Shown: positions 28,034-39,191, counted from the first letter of the stretch. The stretch is 64,000 bases of DNA from Silicimonas sp. (GCA_022826385.1 JAJDUZ010000071.1:1-64000), one strand, 5' to 3'. The notes: generated from the sequence alone by a model not told the origin. Numbers and translations are program-made.

Positions 28034-29911
28034 ATGAGCAAGCCCAACGACAACCCGGCAGATCCGTTCAAGAAGGCCCTTGCGGAGGCGACGAAAACGC
28101 TGGCCGATGACACCGAATTGTCGGTGAGCTTCAGCCTCGATCCACCGGGTATGACGGACGACGGGATGCGCCTGCCGCAGGTCACCCGTCGGATGACCCG
28201 CGAAGAGGTTCTGAACGCGCGCGGCACCGCCGACCGCTATGCGATGCGGCGCAAGCATCATAACGCGTCGACACACGCCAAATACGTGCCCGAGGGCCAA
28301 TTGGCGCGCGATATCTATGAAGCGATGGAGATGGCCCGTTGCGAGGCGATGGGCGCCCGCGACATGCCCGGCACGACCGGCAATATCGACGCTGTGATCG
28401 AAACCGACGCGCGGCGCAAGGGCTATGACCAGATCACCAATGCGGGCGAGGCACCGCTTGCCGTCGCCGCCGGATACCTTGTGCGGCACCTTGCCAGTGG
28501 CCGCGATCTGCCACCAAGTGCCGCCAACCTGCTGGACCTGTGGCGCGGCTTCATCGAAGACCAAGCCGGCGACACGCTGGAAAACCTTGATGACATGCTG
28601 GACGATCAGGCCGCCTTTGCGCGGTTCGCGCGTCAGGTGATCACCGACCTCGGCTATGGCGACCAATTGGGCGACGATCCGGACGACCTCGACGGCGAGG
28701 AAGACCCGGAAGCGGCCGAGGATGCCAGCGAGGATCAGGACCCGAACTCGGAAGACGAAAGCGCCAACCAGCAGGAACAGTCCGACATGGCGGCGGATTC
28801 GTCCGAGGAGCAGACCGACGACGATGCGGAAGCCGAACTGGTCATGGACGAAATGGCCGAGACCGAGGGCGGCGAGGAAACCGAAATGCCCATGGGCGAC
28901 GCCGAGATCGAACCCGGCCCGCCCATGCCCGTCAGCGAGGCCGATCCGACCTATGCGGTCTATACGCCCGAGTTCGACGAAGAAATCGCCGCCGAGGATT
29001 TGGCCGAGCCCGAGGAACTGGAGCGTCTGCGCGCCTATCTGGACCAGCAGCTTGACCCCCTGAAAGGCGCCGTCAGCCGCTTGGCCAACAAGCTGCAACG
29101 GCGCTTGCAGGCCCAACAGAACCGCACATGGCAGTTCGACCTTGAGGAAGGCACGCTGGATGCAGGCCGTCTTGCCCGCATCGTGGCAAACCCGACCGTG
29201 CCGCTGGCCTATAAGCAGGAAAAGGACATGGAGTTCCGCGACACGGTGGTGACGCTCCTTCTCGACAATTCCGGCTCGATGCGGGGACGTCCGATCTCGA
29301 TCGCCGCGATTTGCGCCGACGTGCTGGCCCGGACGCTGGAACGCTGCCAGGTCAAGGTCGAGATCCTCGGCTTCACGACCCGTGCGTGGAAAGGCGGCCA
29401 GTCGCGCGAGCAATGGTTGCAGGAAGGCCGCCCGCAACTGCCGGGGCGGCTGAACGACCTGCGCCATATCGTTTACAAATCCGCCGACGCACCGTGGCGC
29501 CGGGCGCGCCCGAACCTGGGCCTGATGATGAAAGAAGGCCTGCTGAAAGAGAACATCGACGGCGAGGCGCTCGAATGGGCGCATCGCCGGATGCTGGGCC
29601 GGCAGGAGGCCCGTCGCATTCTGATGGTGATCTCGGACGGGGCGCCGGTCGACGATTCAACCTTGTCGGTCAACCCGGCGAATTTCCTTGAGAAACACCT
29701 GCGCGACGTGATCGCGATGATTGAGCGGCGGAAGGCCGTCGAGCTGTTGGCCATCGGCATCGGCCATGACGTGACGCGGTACTATGACCGCGCTGTCACG
29801 ATCACGGATGTTGACCAATTGGCAGGTGCCATGACCGAGCAACTGGCAGCACTCTTCGAAAGCGATCCGCAGCAACGCCGGCGCCTCGCCCGTCTGCAGC
29901 GCGCGGTGTAA
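28034..29911 (+). CDS. cobT: Cobaltochelatase subunit CobT
   Basis: A 625-residue subunit of the aerobic cobalt chelatase. Its C-terminal von Willebrand A domain has an intact MIDAS motif ([11 protein letters not shown], about residues 407-417). A long, very acidic linker (about 213-319), typical of CobT, comes before it. It forms a chaperone-like assembly with CobS that drives metal insertion by CobN. The ATG giving [16 protein letters not shown] is chosen as the family start. It is encoded opposite to cobS and about 6 kb away, with unrelated small genes between. Confidence 0.95.
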   Translation: MSKPNDNPADPFKKALAEATKTLADDTELSVSFSLDPPGMTDDGMRLPQVTRRMTREEVLNARGTADRYAMRRKHHNASTHAKYVPEGQLARDIYEAMEMARCEAMGARDMPGTTGNIDAVIETDARRKGYDQITNAGEAPLAVAAGYLVRHLASGRDLPPSAANLLDLWRGFIEDQAGDTLENLDDMLDDQAAFARFARQVITDLGYGDQLGDDPDDLDGEEDPEAAEDASEDQDPNSEDESANQQEQSDMAADSSEEQTDDDAEAELVMDEMAETEGGEETEMPMGDAEIEPGPPMPVSEADPTYAVYTPEFDEEIAAEDLAEPEELERLRAYLDQQLDPLKGAVSRLANKLQRRLQAQQNRTWQFDLEEGTLDAGRLARIVANPTVPLAYKQEKDMEFRDTVVTLLLDNSGSMRGRPISIAAICADVLARTLERCQVKVEILGFTTRAWKGGQSREQWLQEGRPQLPGRLNDLRHIVYKSADAPWRRARPNLGLMMKEGLLKENIDGEALEWAHRRMLGRQEARRILMVISDGAPVDDSTLSVNPANFLEKHLRDVIAMIERRKAVELLAIGIGHDVTRYYDRAVTITDVDQLAGAMTEQLAALFESDPQQRRRLARLQRAV

Positions 29912-30054
29912 CCCGGCACTAAGGGGATCGCCGGCTGGGCCCGTTCCAGCCAAGCCTCTTCATCTCTTTGAAAATACGCAAACGGCGCGCCCGTGGCCAA
30001 GTCGACGCATGTCAGGCACTTGCACCTTCGGCGCGCATAGGCTTCCCTGCCCCC

Positions 30055-31872
30055 ATGTTCCAAAGCTTTGACGCCCCGACCTCGCCCGATCAGGGTCCGC
30101 CCCGCCTCGCCAAATTGCGTGAGGAGATGAAACGCACCGGGATCGACGCGTTCCTTGTGCCGAAGTCCGACCGGTTCCAGGGTGAATACGTGGCCCCTGC
30201 CGATGAACGTTTGGCCTGGCTGACCGGGTTCACCGGCTCGGCCGGGTTTGCCATCGTGACGCCCGAGATTGCCGGTGTTTTCGTCGATGGGCGCTATCGC
30301 CTGCAGGTACGGGCGCAGGTGGCTGATGTCTTCACGCCGGTTGACTGGCCCGAAACCAAACCCGGACCGTGGATGTCCGAAAATCTGGGCGCTGCGGCCG
30401 TGATCGGCTTTGACCCGTGGCTGCACACGATGGACGAGATCGCGGCTATCCGCAAAGCACTGGGCAGTGACCAGACGCTTGCCGCGACCGACAACCTGAT
30501 CGATCGGGTCTGGGAGGATCGCCCCGCGCCTCCGCAAGGCGCAGCGCGGGCACATCCGATCGAGTTCGCGGGCGAACGCTCGGGCGACAAGCGTGACCGG
30601 ATGGCGAAGGCGTTGCAGGATGCGGGTCAGAAAGCGGCCGTCATCACCTTGCCCGACAGCATCTGCTGGCTTTTGAACATCCGGGGCAGTGACTTTCCCA
30701 GAAACCCCGTGGTGCATGCTTTCGCGATCCTGCACGACAGCGGGCGTGTCAGCCTGTTTTCCGATCCTGCCAAGTTCGAAGCGCTTGGACCGGACCCGAA
30801 TATCGATCTGCTGCCGTGGGGCGCGTTCTCGGACGCCCTGTCCAAGCTGGACGGCCCCGTGCGGGTGGATCGCAAAACGGCGCCCGTGGCGGTCTCGGAC
30901 GTGCTGGAACAGGCGGGTGTCACCGTTCATTGGAACGACGACCCGTGCATCCTGCCCAAGGCCTGCAAGAACGAGGCCGAGTTGCAGGGCATGCGCGACG
31001 CGCACCTGACTGACGCCGTGGCCATGGTCGAGTTTCTTGCGTGGCTTGACCGCGAAGCACCGAAAGGCGGGCTGACCGAGATCGCGGCGGCCACGAAGCT
31101 TGAGGAACTGCGCCGAGTGTCCAACGGATTGCAGGACATCTCGTTCGAGACGATCTCGGGGGCCGGGCCGAACGGCGCCATCATCCATTATCGGGTGACC
31201 GAAGACACGAACCGCGCGATCCAACCGGGCGAGCTCTATCTGGTCGACAGCGGCGGCCAGTACCTGAACGGCACGACCGACATCACGCGCACCATCGTCG
31301 TCGGTCAACCGACCGAGGAGCAACGCGATTGCTACACCCGTGTTCTGCAAGGCATGATTGCCCTGTCGGCCACGCGGTTTCCAAAAGGTCTGGCGGGGCG
31401 CGATCTTGACGCGTTGGCGCGGGCGGCGCTCTGGCGGGCGGGGTTTGACTATGACCACGGCACGGGCCACGGCGTCGGGGCCTATCTCTCGGTGCACGAG
31501 GGGCCGCAGCGGATCAGCCGGGTGTCGGACGAGCCGTTGCAGCCCGGAATGATCGTCTCGAACGAGCCCGGCTATTACCGCCCCGGCGCGTTCGGCATCC
31601 GGATCGAGAACCTGATCGTGGTACAGGAGGCTGCCGAGATGGGGGACGGACGGCGGCAATACGACTTTGAAACTCTGACCTATGTTCCGCTGGATCGCCG
31701 CCTGATCGACACCGAACAGCTTGCGCCATGGGAGGTCGATTGGCTTGACCGCTATCACGACGATGTGCGACAGAGGCTTTCTGGCCGGATTTCTGTAGAA
31801 GCGCAAAGCTGGTTCGATGCTGCAACGGCACCGTTGCGGTTACAGGATCGTTACAGTCCATCCGGCATGTGA
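30055..31872 (+). CDS. M24 family aminopeptidase P (Xaa-Pro aminopeptidase)
   Basis: A 605-residue metallopeptidase that removes N-terminal residues preceding proline. Two creatinase-like N-terminal domains (about 1-310) precede the pita-bread catalytic domain. Metal ligands are visible in [16 protein letters not shown], in [16 protein letters not shown], and in the glutamates of [10 protein letters not shown] and RIENL. Length and order match the large eukaryote-like aminopeptidase P found in alphaproteobacteria. Start at ATG 30055; upstream in-frame sequence is arginine-rich and rejected. A DUF427 gene follows 22 bases downstream. Confidence 0.93.
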   Translation: MFQSFDAPTSPDQGPPRLAKLREEMKRTGIDAFLVPKSDRFQGEYVAPADERLAWLTGFTGSAGFAIVTPEIAGVFVDGRYRLQVRAQVADVFTPVDWPETKPGPWMSENLGAAAVIGFDPWLHTMDEIAAIRKALGSDQTLAATDNLIDRVWEDRPAPPQGAARAHPIEFAGERSGDKRDRMAKALQDAGQKAAVITLPDSICWLLNIRGSDFPRNPVVHAFAILHDSGRVSLFSDPAKFEALGPDPNIDLLPWGAFSDALSKLDGPVRVDRKTAPVAVSDVLEQAGVTVHWNDDPCILPKACKNEAELQGMRDAHLTDAVAMVEFLAWLDREAPKGGLTEIAAATKLEELRRVSNGLQDISFETISGAGPNGAIIHYRVTEDTNRAIQPGELYLVDSGGQYLNGTTDITRTIVVGQPTEEQRDCYTRVLQGMIALSATRFPKGLAGRDLDALARAALWRAGFDYDHGTGHGVGAYLSVHEGPQRISRVSDEPLQPGMIVSNEPGYYRPGAFGIRIENLIVVQEAAEMGDGRRQYDFETLTYVPLDRRLIDTEQLAPWEVDWLDRYHDDVRQRLSGRISVEAQSWFDAATAPLRLQDRYSPSGM

Positions 31873-31894
31873 CGTGGGGTATGAGGAGACAGAC

Positions 31895-32239
31895 ATGGCG
31901 GACCACATCAAGATCAGGCCAGCAGACGGCACGTGGACAGTACGTGCAGGCGGCGCTGTGCTGGGCGAAAGCGCCAATGCGCTGGAACTGACCGAAGGCG
32001 ATTACCCGGCTGTCATCTATTTCCCGCGCGACGATATCGCGATGGAATTCCTCGACGCGTCCGACAAAAGCACCCACTGCCCGCACAAGGGCGACGCGTC
32101 CTACTTCTCGATCGTGACGAAAAGCACCGTCTTGCAGGACGCTGCCTGGTCTTATGAGAGCCCCAAAGACGGCGTGGCCGAGATTGCGGGCCACCTTGCG
32201 TTCTACACCAGTGATAAAGTGGCTGTGGAACAGATCTGA
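31895..32239 (+). CDS. DUF427 domain-containing protein
   Basis: A 114-residue single-domain protein of the DUF427 family. It has typical segments [32 protein letters not shown] and AAWSYESP. The family has a beta-tent fold and unknown activity. A strong GAGGAG ribosome site lies five bases before the ATG. It is close behind the aminopeptidase gene and probably co-transcribed. It is convergent with the ClC gene. Confidence 0.88.
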   Translation: MADHIKIRPADGTWTVRAGGAVLGESANALELTEGDYPAVIYFPRDDIAMEFLDASDKSTHCPHKGDASYFSIVTKSTVLQDAAWSYESPKDGVAEIAGHLAFYTSDKVAVEQI

Positions 32240-32320
32240 GGTCTTTTTGAAGGACCGGTTTGTGGACGGCGTTGTCATTCCCGGACCTTCACGGCCACCC
32301 CACATAATCACCCAAAGCGC

Positions 32321-34009
32321 CTAGCCGTGCTCTTCCTCGGCGGTGGCGGCCAGCGCGCGGTTATAGGCCCGGAGGGCGTCGACGTGGAACAGCGCCCCGT
32401 GGATCTGCGGCGCCTCGCCTTCGGCGCCGATGGTGACCACGGGCAGGAACGGGCGCGGCGTCTTGTCGAAGATCGGCAGCGCGGTTTCCAGCGTAGCATT
32501 CGGGTCGACCCACATGCCTTCCTCGATTGCGGCCCAGACGGCGTCCTCGTCGGCGGCGTCGGGCGCATCGGGCTTCCGCATGACATTGGCCACGCGGAAG
32601 AGCGACAGAAGATAGGCCTGCGGCCCCTTGGCCAAGTGAATGTTGCGCCGCTCGAGTTGGGTCAGGAAGAACGACCGATCCACCAGCTTTGATGTCAGCG
32701 CGGTCGACAGGGACACCGCGACCATCACAGCCAGACCGGTCTGCCAGTCGCCTGTCAGTTCGAACACGATCAGCGTCGTCGATATCGGCGCCCCCAGCAC
32801 GGCGGCGGCAACCGCCCCCATGCCGGCCAGCGCATAAAGCGTTTCGGCCCCGGACACATCGGGGAAGATCGAGGTCGCGATCAATCCGAAGGCCAGCCCC
32901 AACAGCGCCCCGATCATCAGCGAGGGCGAGAAGATGCCCCCGCCCATGCGCCCGCCCATGGTGATCGCAACGGCGATGACCTTGATGACACAGAAGACCA
33001 CCGCTTCATGCCAGAGAAGCTGGCCGGTCAGCGCAGCACTTGTCGTCTCGTAGCCGACGCCGATGATATGCGGATAGGCCAGCGCGATGGTTCCCAAGAG
33101 CAGCCCTGCCGCGGCCGGGCGTAGAAAGCGCGGCAAGCCGGTTTTCTGCTGCAGGGCAGTGCCAAGATCATCGACAAGGAAGACCGACCGGATCAGGGCA
33201 ACGGCCACGATCCCGGACAACACCCCCAGCAGCAGAAACGCCGGAAGCTCGACATAGAAGGCCAGACCGCCCTCTTCCATCAGCATGAACTCGGTCACGT
33301 CGCCGAAGGCCAACCGGTTGATGACCGTACCCGCGACCGAGGCGATGACGATTGGCGCAAAGGCGTGCACCGCGAAATGGCGCAGAATGACCTCAAGTGC
33401 GAACAGCGCACCGGCAATCGGCGCATTGAACGAGGCCGACACCGCCGCCGCCACCGCGCAGCCCAACAGATCACGGCCCGTGATGCCGTCGGCCTTCATC
33501 TTGTTCGACACAATCGACGACAGAACGGCCGCCAAATGCACCACCGGCCCTTCCCGTCCGCTGGACCCGCCGGTGCCTAGCGTGATCATCGATGCCAGCG
33601 CCGAGGCGAACCCTTCCTTCGTCTCAACCCGGCCATCGTGGAGGGCCGCGCCTTCGATGACCTCGGCCACCGAGCGCGCCCGCCCGTCAGACGTGAAACG
33701 GTCAAGGATCATCCCGACCAGCAAACCGCCAAAGACGGGGATCAGCAGGATCGAGTACCATGGCAGGGTTTCTGCAAACGAATGCAAAAGCCGCACGTTG
33801 TCGGTGCCATATAGTGTCTCCTGCAGGAAATTGATGCCCAGACGGAACAACACGGCTGCGCCGCCGGCGGCAATCCCGATCAGAAGCGCGATGAACCAGA
33901 ACTGGATGTTGCCGGGGCCGCGCTCGCGGATGGTTTTCCACGTCTCGGCCAGCGACGCGATAAATGCCGCAGGCAGCGCACGAAGCGAGATTTGACGAGG
34001 CGCATCCAT
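32321..34009 (-). CDS. ClC family chloride channel/antiporter
   Basis: A 562-residue inner-membrane protein with the ClC fold. Selectivity-filter regions are visible: GTGGSSGREGPVVHLA (the GREGP motif), GGRMGGGIFSPSLMIGA (GxFxP) and LGAPISTTLIVFELTGDW. The C-terminal roughly 100 cytosolic residues look like a degenerate CBS-type region. It may be a Cl-/H+ exchanger or a channel; the gating glutamate of GREGP is present, which favours exchange. It is a single gene facing the DUF427 gene. Confidence 0.92.
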   Translation of the reverse strand: MDAPRQISLRALPAAFIASLAETWKTIRERGPGNIQFWFIALLIGIAAGGAAVLFRLGINFLQETLYGTDNVRLLHSFAETLPWYSILLIPVFGGLLVGMILDRFTSDGRARSVAEVIEGAALHDGRVETKEGFASALASMITLGTGGSSGREGPVVHLAAVLSSIVSNKMKADGITGRDLLGCAVAAAVSASFNAPIAGALFALEVILRHFAVHAFAPIVIASVAGTVINRLAFGDVTEFMLMEEGGLAFYVELPAFLLLGVLSGIVAVALIRSVFLVDDLGTALQQKTGLPRFLRPAAAGLLLGTIALAYPHIIGVGYETTSAALTGQLLWHEAVVFCVIKVIAVAITMGGRMGGGIFSPSLMIGALLGLAFGLIATSIFPDVSGAETLYALAGMGAVAAAVLGAPISTTLIVFELTGDWQTGLAVMVAVSLSTALTSKLVDRSFFLTQLERRNIHLAKGPQAYLLSLFRVANVMRKPDAPDAADEDAVWAAIEEGMWVDPNATLETALPIFDKTPRPFLPVVTIGAEGEAPQIHGALFHVDALRAYNRALAATAEEEHG

Positions 34010-34237
34010 CTAGGGACACCGGTCGGGGCATGGAGACACAAGCGAAGCGCGAACCCTGCCCGGTTTGGTCCGGCTCCCGCCGCGGCTGTCCCGGTCGCGG
34101 CTTCCCCCTTCGTAGATCATCGATCCGTGCGGGAAAAGATCAAGCTTGGTGTCACCCTGCAGGTTCTTGCCACTTCGTGTGCCGCAAGACGCGGATCGCC
34201 CTTGCAGAAGCGCGGTTCCGCGGCTCAGATGGGGCCC

Positions 34238-35017
34238 ATGACACAGACCGTTGATCTCAATTCCGACATGGGCGAGGCGTTTGGCCCTTGGCCGATGGGC
34301 GACGATGCCGCCCTGCTCTCGACCGTGACGTCCGCCAATATCGCCTGTGGCTTTCATGCCGGCGACGCCGATACGATGGCAACCACGATGAAGCTCGCCG
34401 TTGAAAACGGTGTTGGCATTGGCGCGCATCCCGGTTTCCCCGACCTGCAGGGCTTCGGGCGCAGACGGATGCAGGTGCCGCTTCCAACGCTGGCGAACAT
34501 GGTGCGCTATCAGGTCGGTGCGGCGCAGGCGATGGCCCGTGCAGCAGGCGGCGACGTCCGGCATCTGAAACTGCACGGCGCGCTGTCGAACATGGCTTGC
34601 ACAGACTATGACATGGCCCGCGCCTGCTATGAGGCGGCACTGGATGTCGCGCCGGACATCATCATCATGGGGCTGGCCGCGACCGAGATGGAACGGGTTG
34701 CCCGCGATCTGGGCTGCCGTTGGGCCGGAGAAATCTTCGCTGATCGCGCCTATAACGCGGACGGTACCTTGGTCGACCGCAGGCAACCGGGCGCGATGAT
34801 CCATGACGGCGCCGAAGCGGCGAAGAACATGGTGGCGATGGTGAAAGAGGGCGCGATCCTGACGGGCAGCGGCGAACGGCTTCCGACGCGGATCGACACG
34901 ATCTGTGTTCACGGCGACAGCGCTGAAGCGGTCGAGATGGCGCGAACGGTCAGGTCCGGGCTCGAGGCGGCCGGGATCACGGTGCGGGCATTCGACGGAG
35001 CCCCGCTGGCTCAATAA
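34238..35017 (+). CDS. pxpA: LamB/YcsF family protein, 5-oxoprolinase subunit A
   Basis: A 259-residue protein with the YcsF signature VDLNSDMGEAFG followed by ANIACGFHAGD and HPGFPDLQGFGRR. PxpA works with PxpB and PxpC to hydrolyse 5-oxoproline to glutamate using ATP. No pxpBC homologues are in the window, so partners must lie elsewhere. I start at ATG 34238; an ATG three codons earlier is also possible. The 3' end overlaps a small convergent gene by seven bases. Confidence 0.9.
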   Translation: MTQTVDLNSDMGEAFGPWPMGDDAALLSTVTSANIACGFHAGDADTMATTMKLAVENGVGIGAHPGFPDLQGFGRRRMQVPLPTLANMVRYQVGAAQAMARAAGGDVRHLKLHGALSNMACTDYDMARACYEAALDVAPDIIIMGLAATEMERVARDLGCRWAGEIFADRAYNADGTLVDRRQPGAMIHDGAEAAKNMVAMVKEGAILTGSGERLPTRIDTICVHGDSAEAVEMARTVRSGLEAAGITVRAFDGAPLAQ

Positions 35018-35241
35018 GCGGTTGGCACCTCGGGTGAAGCGTTGCGGTCCAGCAAACGCTGCCAGCCTTTGTCGAGCACGGTCAGGTCTTTCAGCACGTC
35101 CAGCAAGCGCGCCGACGGCACACCCGTGAAATTGCAGAAATCCAGGTCATCTTCCAGAGCCGCAAGGTCGTCATCGCTCATCCGCGAGAGCTTCGCTTGC
35201 AGTCGGTCTTCGTCGAACAGATCGGACTTGATATCGAACAT
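35011..35241 (-). CDS. Small hypothetical protein, 76 residues
   Basis: A short acidic protein (MFDIKSDLFDEDRLQAKLSR and on) with no recognised domain or signal peptide. It looks like an alpha-helical cytosolic protein with a repeated Leu/Asp pattern. A GAGTAAG ribosome site precedes the ATG at 35241, and the composition is protein-like. Its stop lies inside the end of pxpA on the other strand. Confidence 0.6.
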   Translation of the reverse strand: MFDIKSDLFDEDRLQAKLSRMSDDDLAALEDDLDFCNFTGVPSARLLDVLKDLTVLDKGWQRLLDRNASPEVPTAY

Positions 35242-35505
35242 TGAACTTACTCGTCGGAAACTAGCCACGCTTAGGTTGTACCAAATATGGCGAAAAGCGT
35301 CCAATTGCGGCGAATGTTTGTCCGCTTTTGGTCGGCATTAGGAAACAGTCCGTGTTTGCAGACCCCGAATGATGCGACTGCCGGAACATTTTTGGCCCCT
35401 CAAGCGCGTCTGTCAGCTTTAGATTGTGATTCGAGGATGACGCCGGGAATGCGTCTCAAAGACCGCCGTATGCGTGGGCCCTAAGATGGGGCGCAGATGA
35501 CGCGC

Positions 35506-36387
35506 CTACTCTCCGAGCGACACGATGTACGCTGCAATCGCCGCCCGATCTTCCGCCGAAAGCTGGCTCATGTTCTCGACCACGGCCGCCATCTCGCCCC
35601 CGGCGCTGTCGAAGTCCGGGGTGAACCCGGATTCGAGGTAATAGGCGATGTCTTCGGCCGACCAGTCCAACTGATCGCGACGCAGGCCGGGGATACGCCC
35701 TTCACCTGACGGGTTCGGCGCACCGGCCATCCATAGCGCGGTATCCAACCCGCCCAACGCGTTCCGAGGCGTATGACACTCGCCGCAATGCGCCAGCGCT
35801 TCGACAAGATACCGGCCACGTTCCAGCTGGGGGGTGTCGGCCTCTAGCACCCAGTCCGTCCCGGCGAAAAGCAGCTTCCAACTGCCCAGCGACGCCCGGA
35901 TGTTGAACGGAAACCCGATCTGATGCGGTTCATTGGCCCGGTCCGATGGCGGCAAAGTCTGGAAGAACGCCCAGAGATCGGCCACATCGACCGGCGTCAT
36001 GCGGGCATAGCTGCCATAGGGAAAGACCGGGTAGTAATGCGCCCCTTGGGGCGACGTGCCCTTGGTCACGGCGCTGGCAAACTCGCCAAGGGTCCAGCCG
36101 CCGATCCCGGCATCGGGGTCCGGCGAAATGTTGGGCGCGACAAACGTCCCGAACTCGGTCTGGAAGCGATGGCCCCCGGCCAAGACCAGCTTGTCGTCGC
36201 TGCCCGGCGCGGTGTGACAGGACGCACAGCCCGATGCCCAATAAACCACCTCGCCGCGAGTGGCATCGGCCTCAAGCTCGGCCAATCCCATGGCAACAGG
36301 GTCGACAACCTGCGGCCGTGTCAGCCAAAGCCCCGCGGCAAGCACCGCGAGGCCAACGCCTGCCAGAACGACAAGTGTACGTAACAT
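35506..36387 (-). CDS. Membrane-anchored dihaem cytochrome c
   Basis: A 293-residue protein with an N-terminal hydrophobic anchor or signal (about 4-22). Two class I cytochrome c domains carry haem motifs CASCH (Cys54-His58) and CGECH (Cys201-His205). The layout resembles the cytochrome subunits that pass electrons from periplasmic dehydrogenases to the respiratory chain. It starts nine bases after a cytochrome c' gene, so both are one operon diverging from a LysR regulator. The dehydrogenase partner is not evident here. Confidence 0.9.
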   Translation of the reverse strand: MLRTLVVLAGVGLAVLAAGLWLTRPQVVDPVAMGLAELEADATRGEVVYWASGCASCHTAPGSDDKLVLAGGHRFQTEFGTFVAPNISPDPDAGIGGWTLGEFASAVTKGTSPQGAHYYPVFPYGSYARMTPVDVADLWAFFQTLPPSDRANEPHQIGFPFNIRASLGSWKLLFAGTDWVLEADTPQLERGRYLVEALAHCGECHTPRNALGGLDTALWMAGAPNPSGEGRIPGLRRDQLDWSAEDIAYYLESGFTPDFDSAGGEMAAVVENMSQLSAEDRAAIAAYIVSLGE

Positions 36388-36396
36388 GCGACCGGA

Positions 36397-36867
36397 TCAG
36401 TTCCTTGGTGCGCGATAGGCCTTGTGACAGTCCCCACACCCTTTGCCGACGGCCCCCATGGCACCGGCCATGGCGTCCTTGCCGTCGCCCGCGACCGCAG
36501 CAAGCGCCGCAGCAGCCTCGGCAAAGCTCATGCCAATTTCAGCAGCCGTCGAGCCTGCCTGCCAAATTTCGGGCTTGGCCCGGCTTTCGCCCGGCAGATC
36601 ATCCGACGAGGTGCCCGGCACCCAATACGCGCTCTGGTTCAACGAGGCGACCGCCGCAAGGTTGCTGGCGGCTGCCGCCGCCGCATCCGCATTGTACTCG
36701 GTTTCGCCCTTTGCCATGGCGCCCAGAATGCCAAGGTTGAAGGAATAAAGTTGCATATGCGCTTTTCGGGCCGACACGGCCGGATTTCCGGCATGGCCAC
36801 CGGCAAACGCGGTCCCCGCCACGGCAAGCCCGCAGGTCAGTGCCAGTGCAAGTGGAATTCGGACCAT
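36397..36867 (-). CDS. Cytochrome c' (class II cytochrome c)
   Basis: A 156-residue periplasmic protein with signal peptide (cleavage near AFA, residue 22), a four-helix bundle and a C-terminal haem motif CGDCH (Cys144-His148). Cytochromes c' bind NO and CO and can help in NO tolerance; others act in electron transfer. It is the first gene of a two-cytochrome operon, with GGGAGAG as ribosome site. It lies next to a divergent LysR-type regulator that probably controls it. Confidence 0.9.
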   Translation of the reverse strand: MVRIPLALALTCGLAVAGTAFAGGHAGNPAVSARKAHMQLYSFNLGILGAMAKGETEYNADAAAAAASNLAAVASLNQSAYWVPGTSSDDLPGESRAKPEIWQAGSTAAEIGMSFAEAAAALAAVAGDGKDAMAGAMGAVGKGCGDCHKAYRAPRN

Positions 36868-36952
36868 ATTCGTCTCTCCCTGAAAAATGTTTTGGATTGG
36901 TTCAGATTACCCCTCGCCCGCGCAAAAGAAACCCTGCAATACTGCGGAGGTT

Positions 36953-37804
36953 ATGGCGAAAAACGCACAAGTGCGATGGAACGACCTGACCGTTCTTCTG
37001 GCCGTGGTGGATCATGGGTCCGTTGCGCAGGCCGCGCGAGCGCTTGGCATCAATCACGCAACGGTTCTGAGGCGGATTGCCGACTTCGAGACCCGCACCG
37101 GCGTGCGCATGTTTGACAAGACCACCCGAGGCTATCGCATCTCGCCCGACCGGCGCGACGTGATCGCCGCCATGCGCGACGCAGCCGAGGCGCTTGGCAC
37201 GGTCGAGCGGCTGGTCAACCACGCGCGCCCCGATCTGTCGGGCGGCCTTCGCATCACCACGACCGACACGTTGGCACAGGTCGTGTTACCCCCGTTGCTG
37301 CCAGACCTGATCGCCGAGACCGGCGCCCCCGTCGAAGTGATGGTCGACAACGCCCATGTCGATCTTGGGCGCATGCAGGCGCAACTCACCGTTCGCCCCG
37401 CGCTGAAGCTGCCACCCGAGTTGGACGGCATCGCCGCCGGCGTTGTGCGATTTGCGGTCTTTGGCAGGCAGGACGGCAAAACGGACTGGATCGGGCTAAC
37501 GGGACCGCTGTCGCGTACGACCGCCAGCGCATGGATCGCCCAGCAAACCCCGTCGCCGGTGGCCTTTGGCGACAGCTTCATGGCCGTGGCCGCGCTGGCT
37601 GCCGCCGGTGTCGGTCGCACGGTTCTGCCCGACTATCTGGCGGCGCTCTGGCCCGGCCTTGTCTGCCTTGCGCGCCCCGACGCGATCGCTCCGGTCCCGG
37701 TCTGGGTGGGCGCCCATGTGGACTTTGCGCGATCCGGCCGCATCCGGCGGGTCCGCAGCCACCTGGCCGATGCCCTTGCAAAGTCTGACGCTCTCAAACC
37801 CTGA
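36953..37804 (+). CDS. LysR family transcriptional regulator
   Basis: A 283-residue regulator. The N-terminal winged helix-turn-helix (about 8-65) reads FLAVVDHGSVAQAARALG-like, here LLAVVDHGSVAQAARALGIN followed by HATVLRRIADFE. A periplasmic-binding-like effector domain follows. The start at ATG 36953 has GGAGG two bases before it, which is close; the next upstream starts are not conserved-looking. It diverges from the cytochrome c' operon with 85 bases between starts, the usual arrangement for a LysR regulator and its target. The inducer is unknown. Confidence 0.9.
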   Translation: MAKNAQVRWNDLTVLLAVVDHGSVAQAARALGINHATVLRRIADFETRTGVRMFDKTTRGYRISPDRRDVIAAMRDAAEALGTVERLVNHARPDLSGGLRITTTDTLAQVVLPPLLPDLIAETGAPVEVMVDNAHVDLGRMQAQLTVRPALKLPPELDGIAAGVVRFAVFGRQDGKTDWIGLTGPLSRTTASAWIAQQTPSPVAFGDSFMAVAALAAAGVGRTVLPDYLAALWPGLVCLARPDAIAPVPVWVGAHVDFARSGRIRRVRSHLADALAKSDALKP

Positions 37805-37812
37805 AAGCGAAA

Positions 37813-37834
37813 AGGCCGCCCCGAAAGGCGGCCT
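37813..37834 (-). terminator. Intrinsic terminator of tig
   Basis: Perfect 8-bp inverted repeat AGGCCGCC/GGCGGCCT with a six-base loop. On the minus strand it continues into TTTTCGCTTT. It lies about 25 bases after the trigger factor stop and just past the stop of the convergent LysR gene. Confidence 0.85.
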
Positions 37835-37859
37835 CGCTTAAACGATTGTCGAAAGCGAT

Positions 37860-39191
37860 TTACGCGTCGTCGAGCGACTCGACAGCCTTTTCCAAGGCAG
37901 CTTTCGTGGACTTCTTGTCCTTGACTTCAGCCTGCCCGAAGATGTGGTCGACAACCTTGTCTTCGAAGATCGGCGCCTGGATTTGCTGACGCATACCGGG
38001 GTTCTGCTGCACGAATTCGAAGAACTGACGCTCCTGACCCGGATACTGACGCGCCTGGTTCATCACCGCTTGCGTCATCTCGGCATCGGTCACCTCGATC
38101 TTCGCCTGCTGACCCAACTCGGCCAGCAACAGGCCAAGACGCACACGGCGCTCGGCCAGCTTGTTGTGCTCGTCCGTCGGCTCGATTTCCGGATGGTCAT
38201 GCCCCTGCACGTCCGGGTTTTCCTCGTGCCACAGCTGGTGCGCAATCTGCCCGGCCTCGGCCTCGACCAGCGACGGCGGCAGGTCGAAGCTGACCGCCTT
38301 GTCCAACTCGTCCAGCAGCGCGCGCTTCATGACAGCGCGTGCAGCGCCCTCGTACTCGGCGCCCAGCCGTTCGGTGATCTGCGCCTTGAGCGCGTCAAGG
38401 TCTTCGGCACCGAACTTCTTTGCCAACTCGTCGTCGATCTCGGCCGGCTTCGGCTCTTTCACGGCCTTAACGGTCACGTCGAACACAGCCGGTTTCCCGG
38501 CCAGATCGGCATTGCCGTATTCTTCCGGGAACGTCACTTCGACAGCCTTCTCTTCACCGGTCTTCACACCGACCAGCTGCTCTTCGAACCCCGGGATGAA
38601 CTGACCCGAGCCCAGAACCAGCGGGAAGTCTTCGGCAGAGCCGCCTTCGAAGGCCTCACCGTCAACCTTGCCGACGAAATCGATCACCACCTGGTCGCCA
38701 TCCTTGGCTTTCGAGGTTTTCTTGCGATCTTCGAAGTTCTGCGCGTTCTCGGCCAGGTTCGACAATGCTTCGTCGATGGCCTTGTCGTCCGCCTCGACGA
38801 CCATCTTCTCAAGCTTGATCTTCGAGAAGTCGACCTCGGGAATCTCCGGCAGCGCCTCATAGGACATGTCGACTTCGACATCCTGACCGGGCTTCCAGTC
38901 TTCATTGGTCATCTCAAGCTTCGGCTGCATCGCCGGCCGATCACCCGAGTCTTCCAGATGTTTCGCCATCGCGCCGTCGACGCTTTCCTGCATCGCTTCG
39001 CCCAGCAAACGCTCGCCGAACTGCTTCTTCAGAAGCGCCATCGGCACTTTGCCTTTGCGGAAGCCCTTCATCTCGATCTCGGGCGCCGCTTCGGCCAGTT
39101 TCTCGTTCACTTTGGCATCAAGTTCGTCAGCCGTGACGATCAACTTATAGCCGCGCTTCAGCCCTTCGTTCAGGGTCTCGGTAACCTGCAT
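37860..39191 (-). CDS. tig: Trigger factor (ribosome-associated chaperone, prolyl isomerase)
   Basis: A 443-residue chaperone that binds the ribosome exit tunnel. The ribosome-binding signature GFRKGKVP is present in the N-terminal domain. The FKBP-type isomerase domain ([21 protein letters not shown] to VTFPEEYG) and a helical C-terminal domain follow. The ATG at 39191 has an AGAGAGGA ribosome site. It is a single gene ending in a good terminator. Confidence 0.96.
   Translation of the reverse strand: MQVTETLNEGLKRGYKLIVTADELDAKVNEKLAEAAPEIEMKGFRKGKVPMALLKKQFGERLLGEAMQESVDGAMAKHLEDSGDRPAMQPKLEMTNEDWKPGQDVEVDMSYEALPEIPEVDFSKIKLEKMVVEADDKAIDEALSNLAENAQNFEDRKKTSKAKDGDQVVIDFVGKVDGEAFEGGSAEDFPLVLGSGQFIPGFEEQLVGVKTGEEKAVEVTFPEEYGNADLAGKPAVFDVTVKAVKEPKPAEIDDELAKKFGAEDLDALKAQITERLGAEYEGAARAVMKRALLDELDKAVSFDLPPSLVEAEAGQIAHQLWHEENPDVQGHDHPEIEPTDEHNKLAERRVRLGLLLAELGQQAKIEVTDAEMTQAVMNQARQYPGQERQFFEFVQQNPGMRQQIQAPIFEDKVVDHIFGQAEVKDKKSTKAALEKAVESLDDA

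Noticed and set aside
29933-29975. A possible fifth copy of the composite repeat after cobT (hairpin GGCTGG/CCAGCC, then a TTTGAAAATACG stretch)
   Set aside because: The box is only loosely similar and is in the opposite orientation relative to the preceding gene, so it does not fit the rule followed by the other four copies.
29782-31806. Long open frame antisense to the aminopeptidase P gene
   Set aside because: Shadow of the real coding frame. No protein motif is present and the composition is that of a reverse-complement frame.
35287-35484. Short open frame between two minus-strand genes
   Set aside because: No ribosome site, irregular composition and no motif; it probably only reflects a lack of stop codons.
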